Positions 27,660 to 36,684 of a stretch of DNA of 64,000 nucleotides are shown piece after piece. Numbering within the stretch: position 1 is the first letter of the stretch; every line of letters starts with the position of its first letter. Under the pieces are notes generated by a model. That model saw nothing but the letters and a program-made list of their open reading frames with translations. It made no database searches and was not told where the DNA came from. The position numbers and the translations under genes are program-made. Source of the DNA: DASQZT01 sp963728965 (GTDB taxonomy: Bacteria > Acidobacteriota > Terriglobia > Bryobacterales > Bryobacteraceae); NCBI GenBank assembly GCA_963728965.1, contig CAVSMH010000006.1, positions 744,001-808,000 of the forward strand, written 5' to 3'.

Positions 27660-28951
27660 TACACCACCTCGACCGCCACGGCGGGAAGCTCGCGGCGGCC
27701 GACGGCGACGCGCAACAGGTGCGGCCCTGGCCGGACCGCGGCCGGCAGCGGGAGATTGAACTCCCATCGCTGGGCCACCGGATCGACGCAGAAGGACTCG
27801 ATGCCGGCCACCGGTTCCCCATCAATAAAGACGCGCACCCGTTCCGCGTGCGCCACTTCCGACATGGTGATCTTGGCCACGCCGCTGACGATGCGATTGC
27901 CCGAGAGCAGGTTCACGCCATCGGTGACGGCGCCGAGGCGGGGCACCGCCGGTCCCGGTGGGATGATGCGAACCCAGGCGTCGGGGCAAAGCGGGCGCCC
28001 CAGCCAGGTCAGGGTCACCCGCACGATGCCGGTACGAATGCCCGCGGGCAGGGCGGCATTCACTTGCGAAACGCCATCGGCTGCAGGCTCGCCGACGTAC
28101 GACAGGCGGCATGGCGCACCATCCGCGGCGGCGGACATGTGGTTCAGGTCGCAATCGCGCGCCAGCCGGTCGATCCAGAAGGACAGCGCGGCCATGGGAC
28201 CCGAGGCGGGCGCGGCTCGCTCTCCGGTGAGCGCGTCGGAGATGTTGCGCACCGAGGCCTGCGAGGCGGGCACCGCGCTCTCCAGCGATTCGGTCCAGCC
28301 GGCGGCCATTTTGCGGCAGGTGATCCACATGTACTGCGTCCAGACCTGCTCGAGCGCCAGCAGTTGGAAATCGTGCTCACGGGCGAAAGCGGCAATCTCG
28401 CCGGGGGTGATGCGCACCCCGCTCCACGTGTCGTACAGGCGGGCGTGGGGCGGCAGTCCGTTGATCTGGCAGCGCAGGATACCGCCTGGCTTCAGCACCC
28501 GCCTCGCTTCCCTCAGGTAATTGAAAACCACCTCGCGGCTGGGAATGTGCTGGAACACGGCGTAGGAGTATACGAAATCGAACTGGTCGTCGCCGAAGGC
28601 GGACAGGTCCGCGCCCGAGCTGGTGTGAGCATGGGCATTGGGCGTGCCGCGCAGGCGCTCGGTCGCCAGGCGGATCATTTCCCCGGAGATATCGACGCCG
28701 TGGATTTCATCGAAATGGCGGCTCAGGGGACGCATGAGCCGGCCCGGTCCGCAGCCGATTTCGAGGGCGGTCCGGCGCGGCGGAAGCCGCTTGAGTTCGC
28801 CCACCAGGAGCCGCAGAACGTCGGTGGCGGTGGCGAAGAACTCGTCGTCCTCCTGGCTTCGGCGGCCGAAGGCGACGTAGTAATTGGCATCTTCGCCGGC
28901 GCGGCGGTTCCAGTCGGCGCGCATACGCTCGAGAACTTGGGGGTCGTCCAT
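27659..28951 (-). CDS. Class I SAM methyltransferase with C-terminal beta-rich domain
   Basis: A 430-residue protein. The N-terminal 240 residues form a class I methyltransferase: SAM motif ALEIGCGPGRLMRP, acidic GVDISGEM, FDFVYSYAVFQHI and VLKPGGILR. Residues about 290-430 are two beta domains: SQVNAALPAGIRTG with WLGRPLC resembles the Solibacter TIGR03437-type domain, and the second ends in GPHLLRVAVGRREL. No signal peptide is present. It is coupled to the beta-helix gene and lies 24 bp from a divergent Wzt-like gene, suggesting glycan modification. Confidence 0.75.
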   Translation of the reverse strand: MDDPQVLERMRADWNRRAGEDANYYVAFGRRSQEDDEFFATATDVLRLLVGELKRLPPRRTALEIGCGPGRLMRPLSRHFDEIHGVDISGEMIRLATERLRGTPNAHAHTSSGADLSAFGDDQFDFVYSYAVFQHIPSREVVFNYLREARRVLKPGGILRCQINGLPPHARLYDTWSGVRITPGEIAAFAREHDFQLLALEQVWTQYMWITCRKMAAGWTESLESAVPASQASVRNISDALTGERAAPASGPMAALSFWIDRLARDCDLNHMSAAADGAPCRLSYVGEPAADGVSQVNAALPAGIRTGIVRVTLTWLGRPLCPDAWVRIIPPGPAVPRLGAVTDGVNLLSGNRIVSGVAKITMSEVAHAERVRVFIDGEPVAGIESFCVDPVAQRWEFNLPLPAAVRPGPHLLRVAVGRRELPAVAVEVV

Positions 28952-28975
28952 CTGGCAGTTGTTATTCTAACTTCT

Positions 28976-29926
28976 ATGGCAATTGCATTTCGCCGTGTGA
29001 GCGCGGCGCCGCTTCGCGAAATCGAGGCGGCGGCTCCGGACGGCGTGGTGGTGGGCATTCTCGGCGAGAACGGATCGGGCAAAGGCACGCTGCTGCGCCT
29101 GGCCGCCGGAATCGGGACGCCCACGGCGGGTGCGGTGGAGCGCTCGGGACCGGCCGGCCTGCTGGGCCCGGCGGATGCCCTGGAGTTCGGACGTCCGGCG
29201 GTGCTGCTGATCGATCAGACCTTCGCGCACCACGACGCGTTCGCCCGCGAGCGGGCCGCCATCCTGCTCGACCAGGCGCGGCGCGCCGGAGTTACCGTCC
29301 TGTTGGTGTCGCACGAGGACGACCTGCTGCGCCGCCTGGCGGACGAAATCTGGTGGCTCCACGAGGGCCGCCTGGCCGGGCGCGGCGATCCGCGGGAAAT
29401 TCTGGCGGCATATCGCCGGCATGTGGCCGCGCGCCTGCGGGCCTGGGGAGAGACCGTCCGCACGCCACTTTCCCCGCGCATGCGACGCGGCGACGGGCGG
29501 GCGGAAGTCGTGCGCGTGGAAACCATCGGCGAGGAAGGTCGCCCCACCATGGTCTGGCGCAGCGGCGAGCTGGCGGTGGTGAAGGTGACGGTGCGCTTCT
29601 GCGAAGCCGTGGCCGACCCGGTGATCGGGATGATGATCCGCACCAGCGTGGGCCTCAACGTCTATGGAACCAATACCGAGCTCGACGGCTTGAAACTCGG
29701 GCCGCGCGCCCCCGGCGACACCATCGAGGTCACCTTTGCGTTCCGCTGCGAGCTGTGCCCGCAGGAGTACACGCTCACCGTCGCCTCGCACGATCCCGAT
29801 GGGATCTGGCACGACTGGCTGGAGGATGCGGTGGCGTTCGCGGTCAGCGACAACCGCTACACGGCGGGCGTGGCAAACCTGCGGGCGCAGGTGAGTTTCG
29901 CGGTTACGCCTTCGAATCCAGGATGA
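28976..29926 (+). CDS. Wzt-like ABC ATPase lacking the signature region, with Wzt C-terminal domain
   Basis: A 316-residue protein. Walker A is GENGSGKGT (residues 30-38), Walker B is AVLLIDQ (75-81) and the switch His is in VSHEDD (112-116). Between Walker A and B there are only about 37 residues, so the Q-loop, helical subdomain and LSGGQ/SSGM-type signature are missing, and the catalytic Glu after Walker B is Gln. Residues about 175-310 match a Wzt C-terminal carbohydrate-binding domain (MMIRTSVGLNVYGTNTELDG). Known Wzt proteins power O-antigen export with Wzm; no Wzm is adjacent. It may be inactive, a glycan-recognition module, or a partner of a full ATPase. Confidence 0.75.
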   Translation: MAIAFRRVSAAPLREIEAAAPDGVVVGILGENGSGKGTLLRLAAGIGTPTAGAVERSGPAGLLGPADALEFGRPAVLLIDQTFAHHDAFARERAAILLDQARRAGVTVLLVSHEDDLLRRLADEIWWLHEGRLAGRGDPREILAAYRRHVAARLRAWGETVRTPLSPRMRRGDGRAEVVRVETIGEEGRPTMVWRSGELAVVKVTVRFCEAVADPVIGMMIRTSVGLNVYGTNTELDGLKLGPRAPGDTIEVTFAFRCELCPQEYTLTVASHDPDGIWHDWLEDAVAFAVSDNRYTAGVANLRAQVSFAVTPSNPG

Positions 29927-31256
29927 ACGTGGGTACGATCCCGGCGGCCGAGGAGAACCCGGTCTTGCCGGTCGAAAGCCAGCTCGAACAGCCCTGCACT
30001 TTGCCGAGATAGGCGTGCGGGTGGACGTCCACCTGCATCTCGCGAAACTCCAGGTGTCCGAAGCTCATCAGCGGGAACACCGACCGTACCGGCTCCACCC
30101 GCTCCTGCACCACGTAGGGCGCGCGCATGGCCTGGCGCAGGGCGCGCTCCCATTCGGCCTGGTCCATCTCCCAACCGAAGTACGAATGCAGATCGCTGTA
30201 ATCGTCGTTGGGCTTGAAGGTCAGCTTCTCGCGATTCTGGAGGATGAACTCCGGCAGATCGATCACGCGGTCTTCATAGGAGGTCTTGCCCGCGGCCACC
30301 AGCCGCGTCCACGGGACGTGTTCGCGGATGGCCTTGCGCTCGTTCGCCGGGAATTTCGAAGTGAGAATTTCGTCGGTGAGCAGGGCGAACATGGCCTTCT
30401 TGTGCGCCAGCTCGGAGCGGAAACTGTTCACCACGCACACGGAGCGGTCGCGGTAGGCCTGCACCAGCGGGTGCGAGAGGTCGAAGCGGATCAGAAACTC
30501 CTGCACACCCAGGCGGCGGTACACCAGGTTAATTTCGAAACTGCCCTTGCGAAGCACCCGGTTGCGATACTCCAGCTGCTCCGGCGAGACGATCTCCACG
30601 GCGTAGCCTTCGTCGCGGAAGAAATCGCGGAACAGTTCGTACTCGCTTTCGCCGCCATGGTAGGCGGACCGGAATTCGACAATGGCGATGTTAGGTTTTT
30701 TCGTGCCCCCGAACTGCTTGTAGGATTTCAACAAAGCCTGCAACAAATGTTTCCGGCTGCCGATCCTGGCCAGGTTGTACTTCTTGCGGATCTCCTTCAC
30801 CGGAGGCGCATCATAGAACAGTTCCGAAAGGGCGTCCGCATAGGCGGCGCCGGTGGGCGAGTCGGCATTGTACTGGACGAAACGCAGGCTGCCGTTGCAC
30901 AGGTGCGTATCCAGCCGTGCCGCGACCTCGAGCGCCTGATAGCCGGGGTCGATGGCCGCGAGCATCTTCTCGGCGGGCAACAACTCCAGCCGCGCCAGCA
31001 GCGCGGGGTTCGCGAGCACCATCTGCTCCATCCGATCGATTGCGGAGATCAGCGATTCGCCGGTCTTCACAAGCGATTCATATTGACGCCGCGAGATGAA
31101 ATTCGGGCGCAAAAACGGGCAGACCAGGCGGCCGCCCGCGGATAGTTTCGCGTGCTCCATCCGTTGCTGGAGTTCATCGGCCCACGCCAGCTCGTGGTAG
31201 GGACCGCTCTCCAGCAACTTGTTGTACCTGGCGACTGCGTCGTCCAACTGGGACAT
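29904..31256 (-). CDS. Circularly permuted ATP-grasp-like protein
   Basis: A 450-residue protein with features of the glutathionylspermidine-synthase-like / circularly permuted ATP-grasp group: YNADSPTGAAYADALSELF, IAIVEFRSAYHGGESEYELF, then KLTFKPNDDYSD and YVVQERVEPV, where Lys and Glu of the ATP site are expected. Members ligate carboxylates to amines. I cannot assign a substrate. The MSQLDD start at 31256 is chosen because conserved sequence begins there; no strong ribosome site is seen. Its 3' end overlaps the convergent Wzt-like gene by 23 bp. Confidence 0.65.
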   Translation of the reverse strand: MSQLDDAVARYNKLLESGPYHELAWADELQQRMEHAKLSAGGRLVCPFLRPNFISRRQYESLVKTGESLISAIDRMEQMVLANPALLARLELLPAEKMLAAIDPGYQALEVAARLDTHLCNGSLRFVQYNADSPTGAAYADALSELFYDAPPVKEIRKKYNLARIGSRKHLLQALLKSYKQFGGTKKPNIAIVEFRSAYHGGESEYELFRDFFRDEGYAVEIVSPEQLEYRNRVLRKGSFEINLVYRRLGVQEFLIRFDLSHPLVQAYRDRSVCVVNSFRSELAHKKAMFALLTDEILTSKFPANERKAIREHVPWTRLVAAGKTSYEDRVIDLPEFILQNREKLTFKPNDDYSDLHSYFGWEMDQAEWERALRQAMRAPYVVQERVEPVRSVFPLMSFGHLEFREMQVDVHPHAYLGKVQGCSSWLSTGKTGFSSAAGIVPTFILDSKA

Positions 31257-31276
31257 TTCTGAGTTGAAAACCTGTT

Positions 31277-31387
31277 CTATAATCGAGTATCCCACACAAC
31301 TGCGCAAAACCATAGGATCAGCCCCGAGTATTGACCTATAAGTAGCTGTTTTTTGTTTGGTTTAGCGAATTTTGAACGGAATTTCAT
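31277..31387 (-). CDS. Possible 36-residue small protein upstream of the ATP-grasp gene
   Basis: A short AT-rich reading frame encodes a basic head (MKFRSKFAKPNKK) and a hydrophobic tail (LLIGQYSGLILWFCAVVW). It ends 20 bp before the ATP-grasp start on the same strand. There is no clear ribosome site. It could be a small membrane peptide, a leader peptide, or chance. Confidence 0.2.
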   Translation of the reverse strand: MKFRSKFAKPNKKQLLIGQYSGLILWFCAVVWDTRL

Positions 31388-31548
31388 AAAACCGCCGTGA
31401 GCGCTCGGTGGAACACCGATTGGCGCTTGCGACGATCTTGACCCCCTGCCGTGTGCGATGACCGACAGTCTCGGTTTCCCGTCTTGCGCGCGCAATTCCT
31501 CGGAACTTGCCGGCCGGCGCCGCCGTATCGCTTTCCGGAGGCTAAGGT

Positions 31549-33441
31549 ATGAAATCGGTTCGATGCGGTTTCCTGCTGGCGGCCGCGGCCATCTCCTTGC
31601 CCGCCCAACCTCTGGCAAGCGAGGCACTGCCGACGGTCGATCAGATTATCGCGAGACACATCCAGGCGACAGGCGGGAGAACTGCCTGGGAGAAGCTGAC
31701 AACTCAAACACGCAAGGGCGTGGCTCTTCCGGATTCGGCGAACCTGCCCTTGGAATCGGCAGCGCAGGCTCCCAACAAGTGGACCTTCACCCTACGGCTG
31801 TCCGGCACCCGCACTTTGCGGCACGGCTTCGACGGAGCGCAGGGATGGGAAGACCGGGGGAGAGCCGCCCGGATGGAGCCGGATGCCGCGCTCGAGGAAA
31901 CGTTGATCTACGATCCCTTCTGGATGCTGAGAGTGCGGGATTGCTTTCCCAGGTTGACATTCCAGGGAATCGAGAAGAACGGCGATAGTGACGTGTATGT
32001 GATCGAGGCCGCCCCCGCGGAGGGCCGCGCCCGGATCCTGTTCTTCGACGTGCGCCAGGGGTTTCTTCTCCGTGCCGGCAAGACCATGTATGCCGACTAC
32101 CGTGAGGCCGACGGCGTGAAAGTTCCGTTCCTGGTGCGGTACAGCTATCAAACTTTCCGATTTACCGAGATTCGGCACGGTGGACCCGTGGATGAGGTCC
32201 GCTTCCGCATGCCCGCCGCTCCGCCTGCCGCCCCACCCGCCACCGCCGCGAACGCGGGGGAGGACCTGCCCGGTGTAGACCAGATCGTCAACCGGTACCT
32301 GGCCGCAATCGGTGGCACCCAGGCGCTCTCGCGGATCAAAACGCAGTCCCGGAAAGGCGTCCTGAAGGAAGACTCGGAAAGCGTGCCGGTGGAGACCGCG
32401 GCTAAAGCGCCGGGCAGGTGGCTGCTCCTGCTGCACACCGGCGGCACCAATCCCGACCGCGAGGGGTATAACGGCGTCCGGGGGTGGAGCGAGTCCGCGG
32501 ACGTGGTCAAGAATATGGATCCACGCGAACAGCCCGAACTGGAGACGTTTCTGGATTTCCAGTTGCCGTTGAAGCTCGAAAGCATGCGCGCCGTCATGAA
32601 GGTCAAGGGTAAGGAAAAATTGGCCCAGCAGGAGGTGTATTTGGTAGAGGCGAGCCCCAAACAGGGCGGCCCACGCGTGCTGGCGTTTGATGCGCAGACG
32701 GGTTTGCTGGCCTTGGCCGACAGCGTGATCTTCGAGGATTACCGGGAGATCGACGGGCTGAAGGTGCCGTTCCGGGCCCGGTTGCACGGCGGCAGGATTG
32801 CCGTCGAATTTACCGAGGTCCACCACAACGAGCCCATCGAGGATGCCTGCTTCGAAAGGCCCGCGCCGAGCGCCGCTTTCGAAAAGAACTTTGCGGGCCT
32901 GGCACCGTCCCGGGCACTGCCGGTGCTGAAGCGTGTTATCGGGCAGGGCGTATCGCCTTCCGATGGCCGACTGCTTCACGACCTCATTGTGGAGCGAGGA
33001 TACAAACGTGCGCTGGATATCGGAACCGCCGAAGGCTACACGGCGCTGTGGCTAGGCTTGGCGATGAGCAAGACCGGCGGCCGGGTGGTCACCATCGAAA
33101 TCGATCCGGAGACGGCGGATCGAGCGCGCGCGAACTTCCGGCAAGCGGGGCTGGAGAGCGTGATCGACTCGCGGATGAATGACGCCCTCGCCGAGATCCC
33201 GGCGCTCCAAGGCGATTTCGATTTTGTCTTTATGGACACGGGCGCCCCGTTGAACAAAAAGCTGTTCGATCTGTTGCAGGCGCGCATCTCTCCGGGTGGA
33301 GCCATCCTGGCGCACAACGCCGCCAGCTTTTCGTCCCAGCAACCCGATTTCCTGAAGGCGATTCAGAACGATCCCGGGTTCGAAACCAAAACGGTGGCGA
33401 CCGCGCGAGGAGGGATCCTGGTCAGCGTCAAAAAGAAATAG
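31549..33441 (+). CDS. Exported protein with two tandem lipoprotein-sorting-like domains and a C-terminal O-methyltransferase domain
   Basis: A 630-residue protein. Residues 1-23 are a signal peptide (MKSVRCGFLLAAAAISLPAQ). Residues about 28-220 and 246-440 are tandem copies of one domain, with matching pieces such as LPTVDQIIARHIQATGG / LPGVDQIVNRYLAAIGG and TQTRKGV / TQSRKGV, reminiscent of outer-membrane lipoprotein-sorting-like domains. Residues about 455-630 are a class I O-methyltransferase domain: ALDIGTAEGYTALWLG, VVTIEIDPETADRA, FDFVFMDTGAP. SAM is not known to be available outside the cytoplasm, so either the domain has another role or export is not complete. A spaced purine-rich GGAGG precedes the ATG. 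Confidence 0.75.
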   Translation: MKSVRCGFLLAAAAISLPAQPLASEALPTVDQIIARHIQATGGRTAWEKLTTQTRKGVALPDSANLPLESAAQAPNKWTFTLRLSGTRTLRHGFDGAQGWEDRGRAARMEPDAALEETLIYDPFWMLRVRDCFPRLTFQGIEKNGDSDVYVIEAAPAEGRARILFFDVRQGFLLRAGKTMYADYREADGVKVPFLVRYSYQTFRFTEIRHGGPVDEVRFRMPAAPPAAPPATAANAGEDLPGVDQIVNRYLAAIGGTQALSRIKTQSRKGVLKEDSESVPVETAAKAPGRWLLLLHTGGTNPDREGYNGVRGWSESADVVKNMDPREQPELETFLDFQLPLKLESMRAVMKVKGKEKLAQQEVYLVEASPKQGGPRVLAFDAQTGLLALADSVIFEDYREIDGLKVPFRARLHGGRIAVEFTEVHHNEPIEDACFERPAPSAAFEKNFAGLAPSRALPVLKRVIGQGVSPSDGRLLHDLIVERGYKRALDIGTAEGYTALWLGLAMSKTGGRVVTIEIDPETADRARANFRQAGLESVIDSRMNDALAEIPALQGDFDFVFMDTGAPLNKKLFDLLQARISPGGAILAHNAASFSSQQPDFLKAIQNDPGFETKTVATARGGILVSVKKK

Positions 33442-33474
33442 CCGTCCGCGTGCGAGTGACTAGAACCGCGGCAC

Positions 33475-33497
33475 GCCCGGCTCACCCGGAGCCGGGC
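33475..33497. terminator. Strong hairpin between convergent genes
   Basis: GCCCGGCTC (33475-33483) pairs perfectly with GAGCCGGGC (33489-33497) across a 5-base loop. It lies between the ends of the exported methyltransferase gene (plus) and the TPR gene (minus). There is no T-run, so termination in both directions is plausible but not certain. Confidence 0.5.
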
Positions 33498-33543
33498 AGG
33501 TGCGATGCGGGCGTAGGTCCGCCGTGCTGCGGGCAGCCGTCCG

Positions 33544-35583
33544 CTACTTCTTTTTCATCTCCTGGGCCAACCGCACCCGGGCTTCGTCCATCTTACGGGT
33601 GACCTTGGCCATCTCGCCCGGATCCGCATCCGAGGCGGAACTGCTCTCGAACGCTTTCAGCGAAGCCTGCCACTGGGTGATGGCTTCCCGTGTCTTGCCC
33701 ATCTTCAGGTAGACGTCACCCAAGTGGTCGTGGACGGTGGGGTCTTTTGAGATGCGTTCGAGAGCCCGCTCGAGCAAATCCGCCGCTTCGGTGTATTTTC
33801 CCTGGCGGTAGTACAACCAACCCAGGCTGTCGAGGTAGGCGCCGTTGTCGGGATCGAGTTCGAGCGCCTTCTTGATCATGTCATGCGCTTCATCCAGCCG
33901 CACGTTGCGGTCCGCCAGCATGTAGCCGAGATAGTTGAGGGCGTTGGAATTCTCCGGGTTGATCTCGATCACCTTGCGGAACTCGGCTTCGGAGGCATCG
34001 AACTTCTTCATGTGCTCGTACATGGCCCCGCGCATGAAGTGCACCGTCTCTTTGTCGTCCTTATCCTGGGCGAGCTTTTCCGCTTCATCGAGGGCTTTGC
34101 CCATATCCGGGTACCGCTTGGCCCTCTCGTAGATCTGCGCGAGATTCAGGTAGGTCTGGTAGTCGTGGTCGCCCTTTAACAGCCCGCGTAACTCCAGCGC
34201 CGCGGCATCCACCTTGCCCTGGTCGGCCAGCACGGTGGCGTGCTCGACTTTGACCATTCGCTCGTCGGGGTATTTTTTGAGCGCGGCGTCGGCTTCGCGC
34301 AACGCGCTGTCGTAATCTTTCGACTGCCGGTACGTGTCGATAACCTGCACCGTCGACCGGGGCCCGGCTTCCCCGCCGAACGAGGCCATCTGTTTGAAAG
34401 CGTCGATCGCCTGCGGGTACTTCTCGGCGTTGCGCGCCAGGATGCCGTACTCTTCGAGCAGGGCTGCCCGCCGGCTTCCCTCGCGCTCGGAGTAATTGCG
34501 CCGGGCGGTATCGTCCAGCAGGGCCTTCAGCGCGGTCATCGCCTGCTCGGTTTTCCCCTCGGCCTCCAGCAGCTTCACTTCCTGCATCCGCACGTCCGGC
34601 TGTTCCGCGTCAATCGCCTTGGCTTTGTTCCACGCTTCGCGCGCCCTCACGAAATCGTGCTTGGCCAGGTAGATTTTCGACATGTTCAGCGGCGAGGAAA
34701 AGTCGCGGGGGTCCTGGCTGGCGAGTTCCTGGAAGATCTTCAACGCCTCGTCATATTGCTCGGAATACATCAGGTCCACGGCTAGGTTGCGTGCGATGCG
34801 CGGATTATCCGGGGCCAGGTCGTATGCCTGGCGCAGGGCTTCGGCGGCACTCTTGAAATCGTTCAATTGCTCGTACTGGTCGGCCAGCAGCGTCAGGGTG
34901 CGCTCGTTGGGGGTCTTGCTGGTAGCTGCTTTGAGCTTCTCGACCGCGCGCTTGCTGTCGCCCAGTTCGGCGTACAGCACGGCCAACTGGGTGATCGCGT
35001 CTTCGTTGTCCGGATCGGCGGCGAGCGCATTGTTGAATGCTTTCTCGGCTTCGGGAGACTTGCTCGAAACGCGATACAGGCGGCCGAGCATGACCCAGCT
35101 CTCGGCATCCTTGGGGTCCTTCGTGGTGATCGTTTCGTACTGTTCGATGGCTCGCTTCAGGTAGCTCTCGTTGACTTTGCCGGTCTGGTTATCGCCGGCG
35201 GCACGCACATAAATGCGCCCCAGCATGCGTCGCGCATCCAGGTTGTCCGGATCCTGCTTCAAGACATCCTCAGCCTGCGTAACGGCGTCCTGCCACCTTC
35301 CGGTCTGGATGTACAGATCGGTCAACTCTTCGAAAATGATGCCGGCGGTGGGATCGGCCTTCAGCGCGTCCCGATAATGTTGAATGGCTTTGGTGATGTA
35401 ATCGTTGCGGTTGCCCTCCAGCGCCGCCATTCCCGCATAGTACCGGCCCATGGCGAAGTTATAATAAGCCGCGGACTTGTCATCCGGCGTGCTGGAAGGT
35501 TTGGCTGGGGTGTTGGCAGTCTGCGCAAACAGCATGCAACCCGAAGTAACGGTCAGCAAAAACGCTTTGGCAAAGCGCATCAT
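33544..35583 (-). CDS. Exported TPR-repeat protein
   Basis: A 679-residue protein with a signal peptide (MMRFAKAFLLTVTSGCMLFAQ) and then almost continuous tetratricopeptide repeats, for example DPDNLDARRMLGRIYVRA, DPKDAESWVMLGRLYRVS, NPENSNALNYLGYMLADR and DPDNGAYLDSLGWLYYRQGKY. TPR arrays mediate protein contacts; large exported ones are common in outer-membrane assembly, secretion or polysaccharide export. No enzyme domain is seen. A GAAAGGAAG site precedes the start. It diverges from miaA across about 105 bp. Confidence 0.8.
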   Translation of the reverse strand: MMRFAKAFLLTVTSGCMLFAQTANTPAKPSSTPDDKSAAYYNFAMGRYYAGMAALEGNRNDYITKAIQHYRDALKADPTAGIIFEELTDLYIQTGRWQDAVTQAEDVLKQDPDNLDARRMLGRIYVRAAGDNQTGKVNESYLKRAIEQYETITTKDPKDAESWVMLGRLYRVSSKSPEAEKAFNNALAADPDNEDAITQLAVLYAELGDSKRAVEKLKAATSKTPNERTLTLLADQYEQLNDFKSAAEALRQAYDLAPDNPRIARNLAVDLMYSEQYDEALKIFQELASQDPRDFSSPLNMSKIYLAKHDFVRAREAWNKAKAIDAEQPDVRMQEVKLLEAEGKTEQAMTALKALLDDTARRNYSEREGSRRAALLEEYGILARNAEKYPQAIDAFKQMASFGGEAGPRSTVQVIDTYRQSKDYDSALREADAALKKYPDERMVKVEHATVLADQGKVDAAALELRGLLKGDHDYQTYLNLAQIYERAKRYPDMGKALDEAEKLAQDKDDKETVHFMRGAMYEHMKKFDASEAEFRKVIEINPENSNALNYLGYMLADRNVRLDEAHDMIKKALELDPDNGAYLDSLGWLYYRQGKYTEAADLLERALERISKDPTVHDHLGDVYLKMGKTREAITQWQASLKAFESSSASDADPGEMAKVTRKMDEARVRLAQEMKKK

Positions 35584-35688
35584 GGAGTATTGACTTCCTT
35601 TCGACCACCAGGAGGCACCCAGAACGGGTCGAGAACCACCTTTTTATTGTATAACGGGGCCCCATGGCGAGGGTCCGGGAGCCACTTC

Positions 35689-36684
35689 GTGTTGCAACAA
35701 GAGTACCAATCGGCCACCGGCAGCCATGTAAAGGACGACGCGGCGGAACAGCCGTTGGTTGCGGTGGCCGGGCCAACCGGCTCTGGAAAAAGCGAACTCG
35801 CGCTGCGCATCGCCGAAGAATTCAACGGCGAAATTATCAACTGCGACTCCCTCCAAGTCTATCGTTATTTCGATATCGGCACCGCCAAACTCCGAGTGGG
35901 GGAGCGCCGTGGGATTCCGCATCACCTAATCGACATGATCGATCCCGACGCGCTCTTTACCGCCGGGGAATACGTGCGGCTGGCCCGCGAGGCTATCGCG
36001 GGGGTCAGCGCTCGCGGCCACCTTCCGGTGGTGGCCGGGGGCACCGGTTTCTATTTGCGCGCTCTGCTGGACGGCCTGTTCGAAGGACCCACGCGCGATC
36101 AGACGCTGCGCGATCGATTGGCCGCCCGAGAGACGCGACACCCTGGTTCGCTCCACCGTTTGCTTACCCGATTCGATTCGGAAGCGGCGGGGAAGATTCA
36201 CCCAAATGACACGCCCAAAGTCACCCGCGCGCTCGAGGTCCGCCTGCTGACGCGCCGTCCGGTAAGCGAACTCTTCCGCCGGGGACGCGACGGTTTTCGC
36301 GGCTATCGCGCCTTGAAGCTTGCGCTGCTGCCGGACCGTGACCAACTGTACGAGAGGCTCGACCGGCGCTGCACTTGCATGTTCGAAACCGGACTGCTGG
36401 AGGAGGTGCGGCACATTCTGGGGCTGGGCTATTCGCCGGCGTGCAAGCCCTTCGAGTCCCACGGCTACCGACAGGCGCTGCAACAGATCGCCGGAGAACT
36501 CACGCCGCGCGACGCCATCTTTTACGCCCAGCGTAATACGCGTCACTACGCCAAGCGGCAGATCACCTGGCTGCGCAAAGAACGGGAGCTGATCTGGCTG
36601 AAAGGATTTGGAGATGGCGCGGAGGTGTGCGCGGCGGCGATCGCGCAGGTGGCGCGTTTTGTCGGAGGAATCCGTGAATCTTAG
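35689..36684 (+). CDS. miaA: tRNA dimethylallyltransferase MiaA
   Basis: A protein of about 331 residues with the P-loop AGPTGSGKSELALRIAEE, NCDSLQVYRYFDIGTAK, HHLIDMIDPD, and the C-terminal NTRHYAKRQITWLRKE that binds tRNA. It adds the dimethylallyl group to A37 of tRNAs reading UNN codons. No ATG fits the frame before the P-loop; GTG at 35689 has GGGAG 7 bp upstream, and TTG at 35692 is an alternative. The dimethylallyl diphosphate donor comes from IspH chemistry. Its stop overlaps the convergent TIR gene stop. Confidence 0.92.
   Translation: MLQQEYQSATGSHVKDDAAEQPLVAVAGPTGSGKSELALRIAEEFNGEIINCDSLQVYRYFDIGTAKLRVGERRGIPHHLIDMIDPDALFTAGEYVRLAREAIAGVSARGHLPVVAGGTGFYLRALLDGLFEGPTRDQTLRDRLAARETRHPGSLHRLLTRFDSEAAGKIHPNDTPKVTRALEVRLLTRRPVSELFRRGRDGFRGYRALKLALLPDRDQLYERLDRRCTCMFETGLLEEVRHILGLGYSPACKPFESHGYRQALQQIAGELTPRDAIFYAQRNTRHYAKRQITWLRKERELIWLKGFGDGAEVCAAAIAQVARFVGGIRES

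Noticed and set aside
27719..28975. In-frame extension upstream of the Wzt-like ATPase
   Set aside because: It is antisense to the methyltransferase and carries no ATPase sequence. The missing signature region is therefore not hidden in a longer start.
31262..31284. TTGAAA followed by TATAAT on the plus strand
   Set aside because: The spacer is only 8 bp, too short for a sigma-70 promoter, and it reads away from the plus-strand gene by a long distance.
34867..35688. In-frame extension upstream of miaA
   Set aside because: It reads through the TPR gene antisense and the divergent promoter region. The MiaA P-loop begins just after the GTG at 35689.
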